From assembly GCF_900182815.1 (NCBI RefSeq), contig NZ_FXUA01000003.1, positions 62,001 through 126,000 of the forward strand: a DNA stretch of 64,000 nt. The letters run 5' to 3'. The notes beneath the pieces were generated by a model, which was not told the DNA's origin, searched no databases, and saw nothing but the letters and a program-made list of their open reading frames with translations. Source of the DNA: Algoriphagus winogradskyi (GTDB lineage: Bacteria > Bacteroidota > Bacteroidia > Cytophagales > Cyclobacteriaceae). Below are positions 37,357 through 46,314 of this stretch, one piece after another. The stretch's first letter is position 1. Every line of letters begins with the position of its first letter. The position numbers and the translations under genes were made by a program.

Positions 37357-38450
37357 TCCCCTACTGCGTTAAGTATTTCTTTCATTTTTACCGAAAAATC
37401 CAAATTTTGCCAGGCAAACTTTCTGAGTTGATTTGGAGAATATGAAAGGCAGTCTGGATTGAAATTTCTAAAGAAATCCGTTAAATCATTGATGTTTTCA
37501 CGATTTGGAAGCTGTGTCCGGAAAGGAGTATTGGGAGGAAAATCAGGATCATCTCCTACCCCTATAAAAGGAATCCCTGCCGCACAATATTCTCTTGATT
37601 TCAGTTCGGAGGCGGAGTTGAGATTCTTCCTAAACAATGCCAGAGAACCAACCGCCAGATGAGCAGCTTCATATTCCTGGTATAGATTTTCTCCATCTAG
37701 AAATCCTAAAAACTGTATATACTTTTGCATGGACAATTCCTCTACCAATTCTTGGAGGCTAGTCAATACGGCTCCATTGCCCACAATTTTTAAATGAATT
37801 TTTAGGCGATAATCCTCAGAGTTGAAAATCGCCATGGCTTTTATCAATCGATCTACTCCATGCCAATAATTCAGCGAAGCGACACATACCAAATTCAAGC
37901 AGGTTCCGTCGAATAAAGGAGCTTGCTTTCTCTCCTGAATGGCAGCCACATTAATTCCATTCCCAACCAGCAATGTTCTTTTGTGATTCCCTAAAGCAAA
38001 CCAACTACCTTCTTGGGCATATTGCAGTATTTTGGTTGAAAACCAAAAAGGTACTGGACCTGATAGTGCCAGGTAGCTCACATCTTTAAATTTTCTTAGC
38101 CAGCTAGTATTTGTATTGTAAAGCTCCTTAAAGGCAACCACATTTGGAGTTGGAATGTCTAGAATGACTTTTTTGCCACGAGATTTGGCTCTGATCAGTG
38201 CTGGAATCAAATAAAAATTATACTGACAAAGCGAGCGAATAATTAATACTTCGCCATCAAAACTGTCTATAGCTTCTACAAATTGGGCTAAAAACCCTGG
38301 ATTAGTATCCTTGATCACCAGTTCAGAGATATACCCAGATTGTTCAACTCCTTGTAAAGTCCCTACTATCTTTTTATAAACACCTGGACTTTTATCCTTG
38401 TCTAAGGATACTAGGTAACTAATCTTTTTCTTTTGAACTATCGCTATCAT
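37353..38450 (-). CDS. GT4-like glycosyltransferase
   Basis: Predicted GT-B transferase of 365 residues. The N-terminal half is divergent (KKKISYLVSLDKDKSPGVYKKIVGTL), but the C-terminal half has NLVCVASLNYWHGVDRLIKAM, LKIVGNGAVLTSLQELV and ASELKSREYCAAGIPFIGVGDD, typical of GT4 donor domains. ATG at 38450, 25 bp after the flippase gene. It might act on a different class of acceptor than its neighbours because of the unusual N-terminus, but there is no direct evidence. Confidence 0.82.
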   Translation of the reverse strand: MIAIVQKKKISYLVSLDKDKSPGVYKKIVGTLQGVEQSGYISELVIKDTNPGFLAQFVEAIDSFDGEVLIIRSLCQYNFYLIPALIRAKSRGKKVILDIPTPNVVAFKELYNTNTSWLRKFKDVSYLALSGPVPFWFSTKILQYAQEGSWFALGNHKRTLLVGNGINVAAIQERKQAPLFDGTCLNLVCVASLNYWHGVDRLIKAMAIFNSEDYRLKIHLKIVGNGAVLTSLQELVEELSMQKYIQFLGFLDGENLYQEYEAAHLAVGSLALFRKNLNSASELKSREYCAAGIPFIGVGDDPDFPPNTPFRTQLPNRENINDLTDFFRNFNPDCLSYSPNQLRKFAWQNLDFSVKMKEILNAVGD

Positions 38451-38475
38451 TTGATTGGCATATCCCTAGTCATTA

Positions 38476-39942
38476 TCAGGAATTACTCATTCGTTTGGTT
38501 ACCAATCCTTTCAAAAACAAAAACTCACGCTTGAAAATCAGAATTGAAACCAACACGAAAAAACCAAAGGTTCCAAGCTTGATAAGAATAGCGTTAATTA
38601 CGGAAGTATTAGTAGAAAAGTAAAATCCTAGATAAGCTACAAGAAATAAAAGGACCATAAATCCAAAAGCCCTGGTGAAATCATAAGGTATAGGATATGA
38701 TTTCTGAGAGAAATAAAACACAAAAACAGGTGTCAAAAACTGAGAAATACAAACGGCAAGAGCAGCTCCATAAACTCCATAATTAGGAATCAGGTAAATA
38801 TTGAGCAAGATTAAAATGACTGAAGAAACTGAATATACAATCCCTAGGGGAGCCGTTTTTTTGCTAATTGCTGAACCCAAATCCGCAATATTAGTAAGGC
38901 CTGCAAATAAGCTACTAAACACCAAAATACTGGCGATCGTCGCTGCTCCATAGTAAGCTGGGGTAGCAATAATCATCAGTGCCTCCAGCGAAAACAAGGA
39001 AGCCATCAAGGTGATAGACCCTATAAATAGCAAGTAAGCCAGAAGTATTTTTCCATAGGTAGCCTTTGCATTATCCTGGTGAATGATGGAAAATGCAAAA
39101 GGAGACCAAGCTTGTTGAAAAGCATTGACCACGATACCACTGAATCCAGCAATAGCGAATGCTATTTGAAAAAGTCCCAAGTCTTCATCAGAAACTTTTC
39201 CATTTAGGAAAAAAATAGCTGAAAGATTAATAATCCAAATTGATAAACTCGCCGGAAGAAAAGGCAAGCTATACTTTATCATTTTTCCCAAAAGGCTAAA
39301 ATCTGAAAGCTTTATTTGCTGTAGCCAACGTTTCAAATAGTATAATGACAAGGGAACCATTAGAAGGAAGGCTACCAGCCGGGCGATGAAAGCTCCTTTC
39401 AACCCTTGATTTAGCACTAGTACGAAGACCACATTTGCAATAATCAAAAATAAGGCTTGTAAAAAGGTCAGTAAAACCGTGCTCTTAGGTTTCTTTTCAA
39501 ATCTTAATACTTTGGTAGCGACCACAGTGGCCACAGAAACAGGCAATGAAAAAGCTAGGACTTGAATGTATTGTATGGATTCGTCGGAATTGTAAGCAAT
39601 AAACTGAGACCAAAAAGGAGCCGTAAAAAAGAAAAAAACGGCAAAAACTATTGATATCATCAAGTAAAACCAAAACCAGGTACTAATGATCTTCTTTCTG
39701 TAGCCGACCTCCTCAGTATCATAGAACCAACGTGCTGTGGAATTATCTAGGCTTAGGATCAAAACCAAGGCAATCAGAGAGTAAGCATTATTTACCAATC
39801 CAAAAACCCCATAATCTTCAGGAGAATACACTCGTGTATAAAGAGGTGTAAGCACTACACCCATTACCCGAGTAGCAATTCCAGCAAGACCATAAATCAT
39901 GCTGTCTGATGCCAAATTCTTGATGTTTTTGATGACCGTCAT
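38476..39942 (-). CDS. wzx: Oligosaccharide flippase, Wzx type (second copy)
   Basis: Polytopic inner-membrane protein of 488 residues in the polysaccharide-transporter family. SDSMIYGLAGIATRVMGVVLTPLYTRVYSPEDYGVFGLVNNAYSLIA (about residues 13-59) matches the conserved first helices, and about 14 hydrophobic segments follow. ATG at 39942 shares a base with the stop of the WecF-like gene (TGATG), so the flippase is coupled to the enzyme thought to finish the repeat unit. It is distinct in sequence from the first flippase at 4543. Confidence 0.92.
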   Translation of the reverse strand: MTVIKNIKNLASDSMIYGLAGIATRVMGVVLTPLYTRVYSPEDYGVFGLVNNAYSLIALVLILSLDNSTARWFYDTEEVGYRKKIISTWFWFYLMISIVFAVFFFFTAPFWSQFIAYNSDESIQYIQVLAFSLPVSVATVVATKVLRFEKKPKSTVLLTFLQALFLIIANVVFVLVLNQGLKGAFIARLVAFLLMVPLSLYYLKRWLQQIKLSDFSLLGKMIKYSLPFLPASLSIWIINLSAIFFLNGKVSDEDLGLFQIAFAIAGFSGIVVNAFQQAWSPFAFSIIHQDNAKATYGKILLAYLLFIGSITLMASLFSLEALMIIATPAYYGAATIASILVFSSLFAGLTNIADLGSAISKKTAPLGIVYSVSSVILILLNIYLIPNYGVYGAALAVCISQFLTPVFVFYFSQKSYPIPYDFTRAFGFMVLLFLVAYLGFYFSTNTSVINAILIKLGTFGFFVLVSILIFKREFLFLKGLVTKRMSNS

Positions 39943-41084
39943 CAGGCGATGTAGAGATCACGGTAATAGTCCCGGATCTGCTCTTCCTTGAAAAGTAAGC
40001 TGATTGTTGAGCGATTGTTTTCTACATCTTCAGGTGAAAGGGGATTCAGTAAATCATCCCTTGTCATTTGGTTGTAATCAAAAACTTTGATTTTGGAGTT
40101 TGTCAACTCTATATAAATAGGGTTTTCAGGGTTGAGGAATACTTTTACCCCCATAAAAATGAGTCCTAGAATATTACCAAAAGCCTGTTGAATTTTATGG
40201 TTGAAAATAGCTACTGATGCCTCAGCGAGCTTCTGGTAGTATTTTTCACGAGGGATAAAATCCTCAAGAGTTTCGAAATTATCTCCAAAATATTCCCTTC
40301 CTAGAGACTTTACAGCCGATATGAAGGTAGGGTTACCATAAGACAAGGGGCTAAAAATGGTTACCTCATTTTCAGGCAAAAGATGGTGGATTTTATGGTA
40401 CACATCCAAATGATTGTTTTCTGGGGAACCGGAATGGCCAACCATTATTTTTCTTCCCAAAACTGGTCTATTTTTCAAATATTCCTCCGAAAACATTTCC
40501 TGCAAGGAAAGAAAGGCGAATTTTATCCATTTCGCTTTTACACCTAAGACTGACTCTGCTTCCTCCACATCTTTTTCAAAAATCGATGCGACGAAATCAA
40601 AATTAGAAAATGACTTTTCGAAAGTATACTTATTAGGCTTCCCTATCGCCTGAAGTACTCTATGGTGAAATGATTGCTTCCACGCTTGGACGGTTTTCTC
40701 AGGGGGCAAAGCAGCCAGCGTAGTGCTGGTGTAAGCTTTAGTGAGAAAGCTGGGATGCTTATACAAATCTCCACTCCAAATAATCCAAATCAATTTAGCC
40801 TGACTCAAATCTTGCTTTCGACCCATTAAAAAATGTCCGATAAATGGGGTATGGTAATTTACAATGACGCGTTTGAAAGAAGATAAATCCAATAATACCG
40901 GAGCTTTTATTAGATTTTTGCTTTCTATTATTGCTATATCAGAATTTGTAAATCTTGTTGGTTTGGTGATATCATCTACAATTACCAAATATTTATTAAG
41001 GCCTGGAAACAAATTTTCCGATCGCTTAATAATCCATTCTGTATATGGAGAATCTGGTAGAAAGACGAGGTTTTCAATGCTCAT
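39942..41084 (-). CDS. wecF: WecF-like 4-acetamido-4,6-dideoxygalactosyltransferase (GT56)
   Basis: Transferase of 380 residues. In enterobacteria WecF transfers Fuc4NAc to lipid II of enterobacterial common antigen. The diagnostic motif is KIMVGHSGSPENNHLDVYHKI near residues 214-234, matching the GNSGDPSNNH motif of the family; NHKIQQAFGNILGLIFMGVKVFLN is a second conserved region. Its direct neighbour is a WecE-like aminotransferase (11-bp overlap) that would make the amino sugar. Length is close to the family norm. The exact sugar in this organism is inferred. Confidence 0.9.
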   Translation of the reverse strand: MSIENLVFLPDSPYTEWIIKRSENLFPGLNKYLVIVDDITKPTRFTNSDIAIIESKNLIKAPVLLDLSSFKRVIVNYHTPFIGHFLMGRKQDLSQAKLIWIIWSGDLYKHPSFLTKAYTSTTLAALPPEKTVQAWKQSFHHRVLQAIGKPNKYTFEKSFSNFDFVASIFEKDVEEAESVLGVKAKWIKFAFLSLQEMFSEEYLKNRPVLGRKIMVGHSGSPENNHLDVYHKIHHLLPENEVTIFSPLSYGNPTFISAVKSLGREYFGDNFETLEDFIPREKYYQKLAEASVAIFNHKIQQAFGNILGLIFMGVKVFLNPENPIYIELTNSKIKVFDYNQMTRDDLLNPLSPEDVENNRSTISLLFKEEQIRDYYRDLYIA

Positions 41085-42225
41085 ATTCTGATACTATATC
41101 CAATAAAGTTTGGGAAATATGGTCTACCTGCGCTAAGGTCAATTCCATATAAAAAGGTAGACGAATGAGTCTTTGAGAAAATAAATCAGCAAAAGGCAGT
41201 TCTCTACCATCATGGCATTCATGGAAAAATTCGCTTTTATGCAAACTTAAGTAATGAAATACAGCCAAAATCCCTGACTCTTTAATCCTCTTTAATATGT
41301 AATCACGCTGAACTTCATCTCTAGCAACGAGATAATACATATGCCCATTATTCTCAGCATAGCTAGGAATAGTTGGGGTTTTTATTCCAGAAGAATCTAG
41401 TTTACCTTTAAAATTTGAATCGTATTGATTCCAAATCTGAACGCGTTTATGCTGAATTTCTGCCACATGCTCTAGTTGTGCCCAAAGGAAAGCAGCTGTA
41501 ATCTCAGAAGGCAAAAAGGAAGAACCAATATCCACCCATCCATATTTATTGATTTCTCCTCGGAAAAAAGAAGCTCTATTTGTCCCTTTTTCCCAGATAA
41601 TTTCTGCACGGCTAACAAATTGCTCGTCATTTATAGCAAGCAGTCCACCTTCCCCTGATGAGATGTTTTTTGTTTCATGAAAGGAAAACGTAGCTAAATG
41701 GCCTATAGAACCTAAGGGATATCTTTTCCCACTTTTGGAAGTGTAAAATGAATCTATGGCTTGAGCTGCATCCTCGATCACAAAGAGATTATGTGCCTCA
41801 GCTAGCTCCATGATCATATCCATATCACAGGCAACTCCGGCATAATGAACAGGGACAATAGCTTTAGTTTTGTCTGTGATTAGTGCTTTCAATGTACTTT
41901 CATCCATTCCTGGATGGTCAGTTCTACTGTCAGCAAATACAATTTTAGCTCCTCTGAGCACAAAGGCGTTTGCAGTAGAGACAAACGTATAACTCGGGAT
42001 AATCACTTCATCACCATGCTCAATTCCAATTAGAATAGCAGCCATCTCCAAAGCATCTGTGCAGGAGGTCGTCAGCAGTGTTTTCTTAATTTGGTATTTT
42101 TCTTCAAAAAAACTTTGGGCTAAACGAGTGTATTTCCCATTGCCAGAAAGTTTGCCTGACGCTACCGCATCTTCAATATAGGCCAGTTCTAGCCCAGTTA
42201 TATACGGTTTGTTGAAAGGAATCAT
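41074..42225 (-). CDS. wecE: WecE-like dTDP-4-amino-4,6-dideoxygalactose transaminase
   Basis: PLP-dependent DegT/DnrJ/EryC1/StrS-family aminotransferase of 383 residues acting on dTDP-4-keto-6-deoxyglucose in known homologues. IPFNKPYITGLELAYI is the WecE-type start, VIEDAAQAIDSFY and FSFHETKNISSGEGG (Schiff-base Lys about residue 186) the cofactor site. I use the ATG at 42225; a TTG six bases upstream would add only two residues. It lies 2 bp after a 61-codon ORF and overlaps the WecF-like gene. The supply of dTDP-sugar (RmlA/RmlB) is not in the window. Confidence 0.92.
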   Translation of the reverse strand: MIPFNKPYITGLELAYIEDAVASGKLSGNGKYTRLAQSFFEEKYQIKKTLLTTSCTDALEMAAILIGIEHGDEVIIPSYTFVSTANAFVLRGAKIVFADSRTDHPGMDESTLKALITDKTKAIVPVHYAGVACDMDMIMELAEAHNLFVIEDAAQAIDSFYTSKSGKRYPLGSIGHLATFSFHETKNISSGEGGLLAINDEQFVSRAEIIWEKGTNRASFFRGEINKYGWVDIGSSFLPSEITAAFLWAQLEHVAEIQHKRVQIWNQYDSNFKGKLDSSGIKTPTIPSYAENNGHMYYLVARDEVQRDYILKRIKESGILAVFHYLSLHKSEFFHECHDGRELPFADLFSQRLIRLPFYMELTLAQVDHISQTLLDIVSEYEH

Positions 42226-42227
42226 AT

Positions 42228-42413
42228 TCAATTCGGAGTGAATTTAGCCTTCTCAGGAAGTAATAATTTGATAAAAGTTATTCCCGGTTCGGAATATCCA
42301 GTGAAGTTATGGTTTGCCACATGGGCAGAACCACTTGCTCCACTAATTATTCCATTAGAGTCAGAGACTGTAGTTAATCCCAGGTTTAACTTTTTGCATA
42401 CGCTCTGATTCAT
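42228..42413 (-). CDS. Small unknown ORF of 61 codons between two sugar-biosynthesis genes
   Basis: I do not recognise this protein. It begins with MNQSVCKKLNLGLTTVSDSN and contains a glycine/serine-rich middle and a hydrophobic patch (ITFIKLLLP); there is no signal peptide or membrane helix. Its ATG overlaps the upstream stop in an ATGA and its stop lies 2 bp before the WecE-like ATG, so it fills its slot as exactly as a real gene would. It could equally be the remnant of a deleted gene, for example an acetyltransferase. Confidence is limited by size. Confidence 0.45.
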   Translation of the reverse strand: MNQSVCKKLNLGLTTVSDSNGIISGASGSAHVANHNFTGYSEPGITFIKLLLPEKAKFTPN

Positions 42414-43378
42414 TTTGACGAAAAAGGATGCTTGGTCAATTCACTCGCTGCCAAAGGATGATAATCACCTTTCAGCCCAATTGGATCCATGTGTCTAATG
42501 TCGTGAACGATTTCAATACTTGGTCTTGCTTCTTCCAAACCAAATCCATTTCCATCTAAAATATGCTGGTAGCTATGGGTATGCAGTTCTGTAAATCCAT
42601 CTGAAAATTCAATTTCATTACCTTCCATAGTCAAGGAGCGATAAGTTCTACCACCTCTTGCCTTCACAGCTTCTGGTAAAGTGTCTGCATTAATACTTAG
42701 AAACCAACGCACGCGAGCTTTTTCCAGCTCAAAATACCCTGAGGCACGATCATGGGTATGGATATGTACTACATTTTTTTTCACTTTCCCAAAAACCCAG
42801 GTGAGCATATCGTAAAAATGAACGCCAATATTAGTAGCTATGCCTCCGGATTTACTTATGTCCCCCTTCCAAGAAGTATAATACCAATGGCCTCTGGAAG
42901 TAATGTACGCAAGATCAATATCATAAATCTTATCCTTCGGTCCCTCTTCTACTTTTTTCTTTAACGCGATTATCGAAGGGTGTAATCTTAGTTGAAGGAT
43001 ATTGTAGACTTTAGTACCATGCTCCTCTTCTACCCTGGACAGTGCTTCTATATTCCAAGGGTTAAGAACTAAAGGCTTTTCGCAAATAACATTTGCTCCC
43101 ACTCGCAATCCAAAACGAATATGAGAATCGTGAAGGTAATTTGGCGAGCAGATACTCACAAAATCTATATTCTTTTCTGTTCGCTTTAATTTTTCAACAT
43201 GACGGTCAAACCTCTCAAATTCTGTGAAAAAATCTGCGTCTGGAAAATGGCTGTCCATTACTCCTACGCTGTCAAACTTGTCATACGCAGCCAAAAGTAC
43301 GTTTCCTGTATCTTTTATGGCTTTCATATGCCGTGGAGCTATGTATCCTGCTGCTCCTATCAATGCAAAATTATTCAT
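42410..43378 (-). CDS. Gfo/Idh/MocA-family sugar dehydrogenase, WbpB/WlbA type
   Basis: NAD-dependent oxidoreductase of 322 residues. NFALIGAAGYIAPRHMKAIKDTGN is the Rossmann start of WlbA/WbpB proteins, VSICSPNYLHDSHIRFGLRVGANVICEKPLVLNPWN carries the EKP motif (split near residues 75-110), and GGIATNIGVHFYDMLTWVFG the substrate-side helix. Known homologues oxidise C3 of UDP-GlcNAcA. Together with the acetyltransferase and aminotransferase next to it, it would make UDP-2,3-diacetamido-2,3-dideoxyglucuronic acid. The ATG at 43378 is 2 bp after the acetyltransferase gene. Confidence 0.93.
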   Translation of the reverse strand: MNNFALIGAAGYIAPRHMKAIKDTGNVLLAAYDKFDSVGVMDSHFPDADFFTEFERFDRHVEKLKRTEKNIDFVSICSPNYLHDSHIRFGLRVGANVICEKPLVLNPWNIEALSRVEEEHGTKVYNILQLRLHPSIIALKKKVEEGPKDKIYDIDLAYITSRGHWYYTSWKGDISKSGGIATNIGVHFYDMLTWVFGKVKKNVVHIHTHDRASGYFELEKARVRWFLSINADTLPEAVKARGGRTYRSLTMEGNEIEFSDGFTELHTHSYQHILDGNGFGLEEARPSIEIVHDIRHMDPIGLKGDYHPLAASELTKHPFSSK

Positions 43379-43380
43379 AG

Positions 43381-43953
43381 TTACTGTTTTGTTACTTTGT
43401 TATTTTGAAGCAAATAGCGATCTCCTGTCTCTTCACATACAGCTTCACCTTGTGCATTAAATAGTAATTTGGACCCAAATTCACTCATCCAACCTATTTG
43501 TTTTGCTGGATTACCTACCACTAATGCAAAATCAGGCACATTCTTGGTGATTACCGAACCCGCTCCTATAAAGGCAAAAGACCCAATATTATGTCCGCAG
43601 ACGATAGTAGCATTCGCTCCTATACTTGCGCCTTTCCCCACATGGGTTTTTGCGTATTCAGACTTTCTGTTCACTGCACTTCTCGGATTGATCACATTGG
43701 TAAAAACCATTGAAGGACCTAGAAATACATCGTCGTCACAGGTGACACCTGTATAAACAGACACATTGTTTTGGATCTTCACGTTATTTCCCAAAACTAC
43801 GCCTGGCGATACCACTACATTCTGACCAATGTTGCATCGTTCGCCTATTTTACAATTTGGCATCACATGAGAAAAATGCCAAATTTTCGTACCAGCTCCG
43901 ATTTCGCATCCTTCATCTATGTAGGCACTTTCATGTGCGAAGTAATCTTTCAT
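43381..43953 (-). CDS. WbpD/WlbB-like 3-amino-sugar N-acetyltransferase
   Basis: Left-handed beta-helix acyltransferase of 190 residues. Hexapeptide repeats run from about residue 10 to 150 (for example [19 protein letters not shown] and [19 protein letters not shown]), with [17 protein letters not shown] as the substrate loop typical of WbpD/WlbB. It acetylates the 3-amino group made by the aminotransferase encoded at 44040. The gap 43954-44039 before it carries an imperfect inverted repeat with TCGATT-type arms but no clear promoter. Confidence 0.92.
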   Translation of the reverse strand: MKDYFAHESAYIDEGCEIGAGTKIWHFSHVMPNCKIGERCNIGQNVVVSPGVVLGNNVKIQNNVSVYTGVTCDDDVFLGPSMVFTNVINPRSAVNRKSEYAKTHVGKGASIGANATIVCGHNIGSFAFIGAGSVITKNVPDFALVVGNPAKQIGWMSEFGSKLLFNAQGEAVCEETGDRYLLQNNKVTKQ

Positions 43954-44039
43954 TTAATACTTATTTTATGGGTAAGAGAACCTTCAAAGAAATCGATCAA
44001 TCGGAATATCTACTGATTCGATTAAAGGTGTCTTCATAA

Positions 44040-45167
44040 CTATTTAAAAAAGGAATTTATGGATTCTATTATATACTCCTGATCTTCAACCTTCATCTCT
44101 GTATGAATGGGCAGGGAAAGTACCATTTCGCATAGAGCTTCTGCTACGGGAAAATCTCCTTTTTGATATCCCAAATTCAAGTAGGCTTCCTGCTGGTGCA
44201 AGGGCAGCGGATAATAAACCATGGAAGGGACTCCCTTTTCGGCTAAATAGCTTTTCAATTCATCTCTGCTCACTCCTTCTACTTGTATGGTATACTGATG
44301 GAAAGCATGCGTGGAATTCACTGCTCTTTTAGGAATCCTTATATGAGGATGGTCTGTAAATGCACTGTCATATCGAGCTGCAACTTCATTTCTGGAGGCA
44401 GAATATCGATCCAAGTGTTGCAGTTTTACATTTAAAATAGCCGCCTGCAGGGTATCCAATCTAGAATTTACGCCTACTATGTGATGGTGGTACTTTTTCT
44501 GCTGCCCATGATTAGCGATCATTCTCAGCTTCTCAGCCAATTTCCCGTCATTGGTAAACATTGCTCCGCCGTCTCCATAGCATCCCAAGTTTTTAGATGG
44601 AAAAAATGAAGTCGTGCCTACATCTCCCATCGTACCAGCCTGTTTTACTGTTCCATCTGAGAAGCTGTAATTGGCTCCGATGGCCTGAGCAGTATCTTCA
44701 ATGACTTTGATATTATGCTTTTTGGCTACAGCCAAAATAGCTTCCATGTTGGAGCATTGACCATATAGGTGAACTGGGACTATCCCGGCAGTTTTCGAAG
44801 TTATTTTTGATTCCAGTTGAGTAATATCAAGTTCAAAAGTGGAATCAATCACATCAATGAATACAGGTACCAAACCTAGTAAAGCAATCACTTCCGCCGT
44901 TGCAACGTAGGTAAATGCAGGAACGATTACCTCCTGCCCTGGCTGGAAACCAAGACCCATCATTGCTATTTGCAGGGCATCTGTACCATTGCCACAAGTG
45001 ACTACATACTTAGCACCGGTATAACTGGCTAAGGCATCTGAAAACTCTTTTACCTTTGGGCCATTTATAAAGGAGGTAGTATCAATTACACCTTGAATAG
45101 CCTGATCCACTTCAGTCTTGATTGCCTCGTATTGAGACTTCAAGTCTACCATTTGAATAGAACGCAT
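44040..45167 (-). CDS. WbpE/WlbC-like PLP aminotransferase
   Basis: DegT/DnrJ/EryC1/StrS-family enzyme of 375 residues acting in known homologues on UDP-3-keto-GlcNAcA with glutamate as amino donor. IQMVDLKSQYEAIK is the standard WbpE-type start, VVTCGNGTDALQIAM and VIEDTAQAIGANY the cofactor pocket, and TSFFPSKNLGCYGDGG the Schiff-base Lys (about residue 192). It lies 6 bp after the Wzz-type gene. It forms a three-gene set with WbpB- and WbpD-like enzymes; the UDP-GlcNAc-type dehydrogenase needed before it is probably the gene at 26727. Confidence 0.93.
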   Translation of the reverse strand: MRSIQMVDLKSQYEAIKTEVDQAIQGVIDTTSFINGPKVKEFSDALASYTGAKYVVTCGNGTDALQIAMMGLGFQPGQEVIVPAFTYVATAEVIALLGLVPVFIDVIDSTFELDITQLESKITSKTAGIVPVHLYGQCSNMEAILAVAKKHNIKVIEDTAQAIGANYSFSDGTVKQAGTMGDVGTTSFFPSKNLGCYGDGGAMFTNDGKLAEKLRMIANHGQQKKYHHHIVGVNSRLDTLQAAILNVKLQHLDRYSASRNEVAARYDSAFTDHPHIRIPKRAVNSTHAFHQYTIQVEGVSRDELKSYLAEKGVPSMVYYPLPLHQQEAYLNLGYQKGDFPVAEALCEMVLSLPIHTEMKVEDQEYIIESINSFFK

Positions 45168-45173
45168 ACTTAT

Positions 45174-46271
45174 TTACTGACTAATTTGGGTAAGAAGGAC
45201 TCGATATATGGCATATAAAACACCCACCAAAAACCCAAGGAACATACTAAATACAATTATCAAGGGCTTATTTGGTTTACTAGGTCCTAAAGGGACGCTT
45301 GCCTTTTCCATTATTGTAAAGACTGGAGTTTCTCTTTTGAGTTGTATGGTCGATTGCTCAAGCTCTTGCTTCAGGGTGTTGTAAATATTAAAAGTAAGGT
45401 TGAACTCCAGCTGCAATTGCTCTTCTTTTGTCATTGCTCGTCTAGAAATCATTCCTTGATTTGAGTCTCTATAGGATGCTAGTTTTAATTGTGCCTCTTG
45501 GAATTTAACCTGTGCTTCATCTACTCGATCCTCAACGAATTCTAAGTTTATTTTTTGCTTTACCGTTTTATAATTGGTCACATACTCAATAAGCCGCTCC
45601 AGCACCAGTGCATTTACCTCTGCTGAAATTAGAGGCTCAGGCATTGATACATCTAACTGGATCAGTTTAATCTCATTTTCTATAGTAATTCTTTCTTTCA
45701 ACTGCTTCAAAACATAATTTTCCTGTGATGTCACAGAAACATAGCCTAGTTCCACAGCTTCAGAATCAGTAGTAATTGGGCTAGCTCGGCTTATTTCATT
45801 AGATGAAAAAAGACCAATTATTCTTGCTGGAATGCTGAATACAAAATCAATCGTTTTTTTAACAATATTTCCTGGCCTTTCTTCAGCATAATATTCCTCC
45901 AAAGTCATTTCCTTGCCTTTAGTTTGAAAGAAAAATTTCTCCTTCATGATACTCAGCAGAAAATCCCTACTATGGATGACATCAGGGAATAATTCGGAAC
46001 TCAACATGGTTTGGTCTCCTTGCATTTGAGGAAGTGAAATTCCTGCAAGACCTGCCAGAGCCCCCATTTGCCCAAATTGTCCTGAATTTTCATTTTCCTC
46101 AAGAATCACGAGGGACGAGGAAGTGAATTCTTTTGGACTAGTCGTAGCTATGAGCAAACCTAAGATTAGTCCTGCCAAGGTGAATACAAGTAATCTCTTT
46201 TTGAAAGAGAGTATTTTTTGGATTAACTCAATATAATTCAGTTCCACTTTTGACTGCTCATTTGTAGGCAT
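45174..46271 (-). CDS. wzz: Wzz-type chain-length determinant without kinase domain
   Basis: Inner-membrane polysaccharide co-polymerase of 365 residues. A first membrane helix lies near residues 28-48 (RLLVFTLAGLILGLLIATTSP), a long periplasmic coiled-coil region follows (KQKINLEFVEDRVDEAQVKFQEAQ, about residues 240-265), and a second helix near 333-356 (PLIIVFSMFLGFLVGVLYAI) is preceded by the proline-rich VPLGPSKPNKP. No ATPase motifs are present, in contrast to the Wzc at 15488. It would set chain length for the right-half polymerase. Confidence 0.92.
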   Translation of the reverse strand: MPTNEQSKVELNYIELIQKILSFKKRLLVFTLAGLILGLLIATTSPKEFTSSSLVILEENENSGQFGQMGALAGLAGISLPQMQGDQTMLSSELFPDVIHSRDFLLSIMKEKFFFQTKGKEMTLEEYYAEERPGNIVKKTIDFVFSIPARIIGLFSSNEISRASPITTDSEAVELGYVSVTSQENYVLKQLKERITIENEIKLIQLDVSMPEPLISAEVNALVLERLIEYVTNYKTVKQKINLEFVEDRVDEAQVKFQEAQLKLASYRDSNQGMISRRAMTKEEQLQLEFNLTFNIYNTLKQELEQSTIQLKRETPVFTIMEKASVPLGPSKPNKPLIIVFSMFLGFLVGVLYAIYRVLLTQISQ

Positions 46272-46314
46272 TAGAAACTTCTATTGGTAAATATTAAATT
46301 TAAATTTACTAAAA

